From: Rhodopirellula sp.
GTDB taxonomy: Bacteria > Planctomycetota > Planctomycetia > Pirellulales > Pirellulaceae
Direction: 5' to 3'
NCBI GenBank assembly: GCA_002712845.1
Contig: PAUV01000045.1
Coordinates: forward strand, 1 to 8,161
DNA: 8,161 nt
Position numbers and translations under genes: made by a program. This document shows positions 6,174 through 8,161 of the stretch, in pieces (positions within the stretch are counted from its first letter, which is position 1; the number at the start of each line of letters is the position of its first letter). The notes under the pieces were generated by a model. The model was not told where the DNA came from, ran no database searches, and saw only the letters and a program-made list of their open reading frames with translations.

Positions 6174-6860
6174 TTAGGGAGTGGTCGTCTCGGGAGGGGG
6201 ATCAATCACCAGAGCCGATCGTTTCTTCAAATAAGCCGCACAACGCAGCGTGAGCACGAGGAGACCTGCGACGATAAATACGATAGCAATGACTCGGGTA
6301 TCGCCCATCATGACGGTGTAAGCGTAGGACACCCAGATCGATGCCCAGAAATACCAGATCCCGACCAGATGCAAGAGCCGCCAGTGCCTAGGATCCATGG
6401 CTCGACGAACGGGAAAGAACGAGGTCACCGTCAAGGCTAGCAGTAACGCATAGGCGAACATACGCGTGATGAACTCACCGGTATCGTGTAGTGCCGTCGC
6501 GTAATAATCCCCATGCAAGCCTAGAAGCACTGCGATAAAGACTGCCTGCCAGCCGAAACCCGCCGCGAATGACAGCCCGACATAACGACGGTTACGCAAC
6601 AACCAGCTCGAAAAAATGCTGGGGAAAAGCTGCCCCAAGGCCGTTGCCACAAAGGCCAGGTAGATCCATGGCGAGGCCAACTGCACCGACAAGCGGATCA
6701 TGACCACTGTCGCTTCGGGAGTAGAGGTCCCGGCAATGGCGAGGCCCGCAAGGATAATCACGAAGCTCAGCCCAGCGATAACAACAAAAAGCGGCCACCC
6801 ATTCAGCAATGGGTGCCGAAGCAAACTGTCAGCTCTAGCGTTCACGCCGCATTCGCCCAA
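6174..6860 (-). CDS. Six-helix membrane protein, distantly ferric-reductase-like
   Basis: About 228 residues with six likely membrane helices (near residues 22-44, 63-84, 95-115, 131-150, 164-186 and 190-211) and a short basic, then proline/threonine-rich tail. The core RRYVGL, an 11-residue-type helix, TSFFPVRR, and WRLLHLVGIWYFW recall the ferric-reductase-like/MsrQ heme domain of the inner membrane. However, the usual histidine of the helix after RRxxG is Gln105 and the second histidine after WRLLH is missing, so bound heme is doubtful. His164 is kept. The best start is TTG at 6858-6860 with GAGGA six bases upstream; TTG at 6861-6863 is only three bases from it, and a GTG at 6843-6845 has a weak site. 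Spacing (33 bases after the aldehyde dehydrogenase, 18 before the ligase) places it firmly in the operon. Function unknown; an electron-transfer or transport helper is a guess. Confidence 0.7.
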   Translation of the reverse strand: MGECGVNARADSLLRHPLLNGWPLFVVIAGLSFVIILAGLAIAGTSTPEATVVMIRLSVQLASPWIYLAFVATALGQLFPSIFSSWLLRNRRYVGLSFAAGFGWQAVFIAVLLGLHGDYYATALHDTGEFITRMFAYALLLALTVTSFFPVRRAMDPRHWRLLHLVGIWYFWASIWVSYAYTVMMGDTRVIAIVFIVAGLLVLTLRCAAYLKKRSALVIDPPPETTTP

Positions 6861-6871
6861 CAAGCATCCTC
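6858..6871 (-). promoter_or_regulatory. Ribosome binding site deciding the TTG start of the membrane protein
   Basis: On the - strand GAGGA (6871-6867) is followed by six bases and TTG (6860-6858). An ATG at 6867-6865 is nearer to the site but out of frame with the membrane protein. Confidence 0.45.
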
Positions 6872-6893
6872 AAAAAGTATCCTTGCTGCCCGC

Positions 6894-8161
6894 TCAACCG
6901 ATATTTTTATTCATCGTGATGGTTTGCCAGTTGGTGTACTCCATCAATCCGTGCAAGGAGTTCTCACACCCAAGACCAGATTGCTTATGACCGCCAAACG
7001 CCTGAAACGGCGAATACTGGTGAACCTCATTGAGCCACACGGTACCCGCCTCTAACTGGCTGCCAATGCGCTCTACTGCCTCAAGATCCTTACCCCATAC
7101 CGACGCACCCAATCCGTAGATCGTGTCGTTTGCCCGAGCAATCACGTCCGTTTCGTCCGACCATTTAAGCAGCGGCAAAATTGGCCCAAAGGGCTCTTCT
7201 TGCACGATGCGTGAGTCCTCGGGCGGGTTATCGACCAGCGTTACCGGGACAAACCACCCCGCTGCAGAGTCATCGATTTCGCCGCCGACCGCAAAAGCGT
7301 GTCCATTGTCTCGGCAATCTTTAAAGTAATCCTGAACCTTGCCGTACTGCATGGAATTTTGAATCGGCCCCAGGTGAGTATCGGCCTCTGCGCCGTCACC
7401 GACCTTCACGTTTTGCTCTATGAATTCCACCAGTGCGTCACGAACTTCGTCGTACACATCCTCATGAACGTATAAACGTTTGGTGGCATTGCAGAACTGC
7501 GCATTATTCTGGAACGCGGCCCAGAAAATTTCGGGCGCCAGCGCCTTAGCGTCAACATCTGGCAACACGATCGCCGGATCGTTACCCCCCAGCTCAAGTG
7601 TCACCCTTTTGATAGTTTCCGACGCCGACTTCATGACGTGCCGACCGGTTTCAGTAGAGCCGGTGAAGGCGATCTTATTAATACGCGGATGTGTGGTCAT
7701 CCAGATCCCCAGATCATCACCGCCGCTCAACCCGTTAACCACCCCGGGTGGAAACGCCTGCTGGGCAAGCTCTGCCAACTTCAGATCGCAAAGCGGCGTA
7801 TACGGAGACGGCTTGAGAATCATCGTACAGCCAGACATCACAGCCGGAGCGATCTTCCAGATAGCCAGCAGAATGGGGAAATTCCATGGAACAATGGCAC
7901 CCACCACGCCCACCGGGGTGTAGCGCGTTACGACGCGACGCTCTTCTGTCTCTTCGACCACCTCATCAGGCAGCCGCTGGGACGCTACCGCTCTCAGCCA
8001 GGCGACCGATCCGAGCACTTCCCATTCTGATCCAGCTCTCGGCTTGCCCTGCTCGGCTGTCAGCAACGACATCAGCTCTTCGGCATGCAACTCGATGAGA
8101 TCCGCATAGTCCTCCAGCGCTGCCTGCCTCTCATCAGCAGGCGTCGCGGACCAAACTTTCA
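6894..8161 (-). CDS. Aldehyde dehydrogenase (NAD(P)+-dependent), 5' end cut off by window edge
   Basis: The frame is open from the right edge to TGA at 6894-6896, giving 421 visible residues; the family is about 470-500 long, so roughly 50 N-terminal residues lie outside. The enzyme oxidises an aldehyde to the carboxylic acid. Counting from the first whole codon: VPWNFP with Asn93, Lys116 in LKPSPYTP, the nucleotide-binding FTGSTETG (165-172), general base Glu189 in LELGGND, catalytic Cys223 in NNAQFCNA, and EEPFGP (321-326). The residue two before QxC, normally Gly, is Ala here. The C-terminal GGHKQSGLG is standard. The stretch before the motifs (ETEERRVVTRYTPVG) fits bacterial broad-range aldehyde dehydrogenases of lipid, amine and aromatic catabolism. 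A TTG at 8088-8090 is internal, not the start. It leads the operon with the membrane protein and ligase. Confidence 0.93.
   Translation of the reverse strand, partial: KVWSATPADERQAALEDYADLIELHAEELMSLLTAEQGKPRAGSEWEVLGSVAWLRAVASQRLPDEVVEETEERRVVTRYTPVGVVGAIVPWNFPILLAIWKIAPAVMSGCTMILKPSPYTPLCDLKLAELAQQAFPPGVVNGLSGGDDLGIWMTTHPRINKIAFTGSTETGRHVMKSASETIKRVTLELGGNDPAIVLPDVDAKALAPEIFWAAFQNNAQFCNATKRLYVHEDVYDEVRDALVEFIEQNVKVGDGAEADTHLGPIQNSMQYGKVQDYFKDCRDNGHAFAVGGEIDDSAAGWFVPVTLVDNPPEDSRIVQEEPFGPILPLLKWSDETDVIARANDTIYGLGASVWGKDLEAVERIGSQLEAGTVWLNEVHQYSPFQAFGGHKQSGLGCENSLHGLMEYTNWQTITMNKNIG

Noticed and set aside
7480..7923. 147-codon open frame on the + strand opposite the aldehyde dehydrogenase
   Set aside because: Lies over the catalytic region of the aldehyde dehydrogenase, where the real gene's codon choice keeps the complement open.
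1..8161. Mobile elements, CRISPR arrays, tRNA or rRNA genes
   Set aside because: No spaced repeat series, cloverleaf, transposase or integrase motif, or terminal inverted repeats were seen on either strand.

Overview
The window looks like ordinary bacterial chromosome from a moderately GC-rich proteobacterium. The gene families (acyl-CoA metabolism, short-chain dehydrogenases, an SCP-x-type thiolase, an acetylpolyamine-amidohydrolase-like enzyme) recall marine or soil Gammaproteobacteria, but that placement is inference. There is no rRNA, tRNA, CRISPR array, transposase or phage gene.

Layout. Bases 1-908 are on the + strand: the last 37 codons of an unidentified gene, then a complete type II 3-hydroxyacyl-CoA dehydrogenase (HSD10-like SDR). 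A 45-base convergent gap with a small hairpin follows. Everything from 954 to the right edge is on the - strand. Read in the direction of transcription (right to left) it is: an aldehyde dehydrogenase (5' end outside the window), a six-helix membrane protein vaguely like ferric-reductase or cytochrome domains, an AMP-forming acyl-CoA ligase, an acetylpolyamine amidohydrolase/HDAC-family deacetylase, a 0.5-kb gap, a second SDR, and a thiolase-like SCP-x/lipid-transfer-type protein. Spacings are 33, 18 and 97 bases in the first block and 63 bases in the second, so two operons are likely. The second probably starts from a promoter inside the gap.

The gap (2988-3508) is the least routine part. 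It holds the decayed 3' end of an amidase gene on the + strand: about 48 codons of clear amidase C-terminus, broken by one in-frame TAA. Its own TAG overlaps the TAG of the deacetylase gene tail to tail in a CTAG. It also carries a good -35 box on the - strand and an inverted/direct repeat upstream of the second SDR.

Working together, the genes would fit catabolism of an amide- or amine-linked or aldehyde-yielding compound. The deacetylase removes an acyl group, the aldehyde dehydrogenase oxidises an aldehyde to an acid, the ligase makes the CoA ester, and the SDRs and thiolase-like enzyme act on hydroxy- or keto-acyl-CoA intermediates. The individual enzyme families are secure. The substrate and the existence of one pathway are inference. 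I do not see evidence of a wholly new system.
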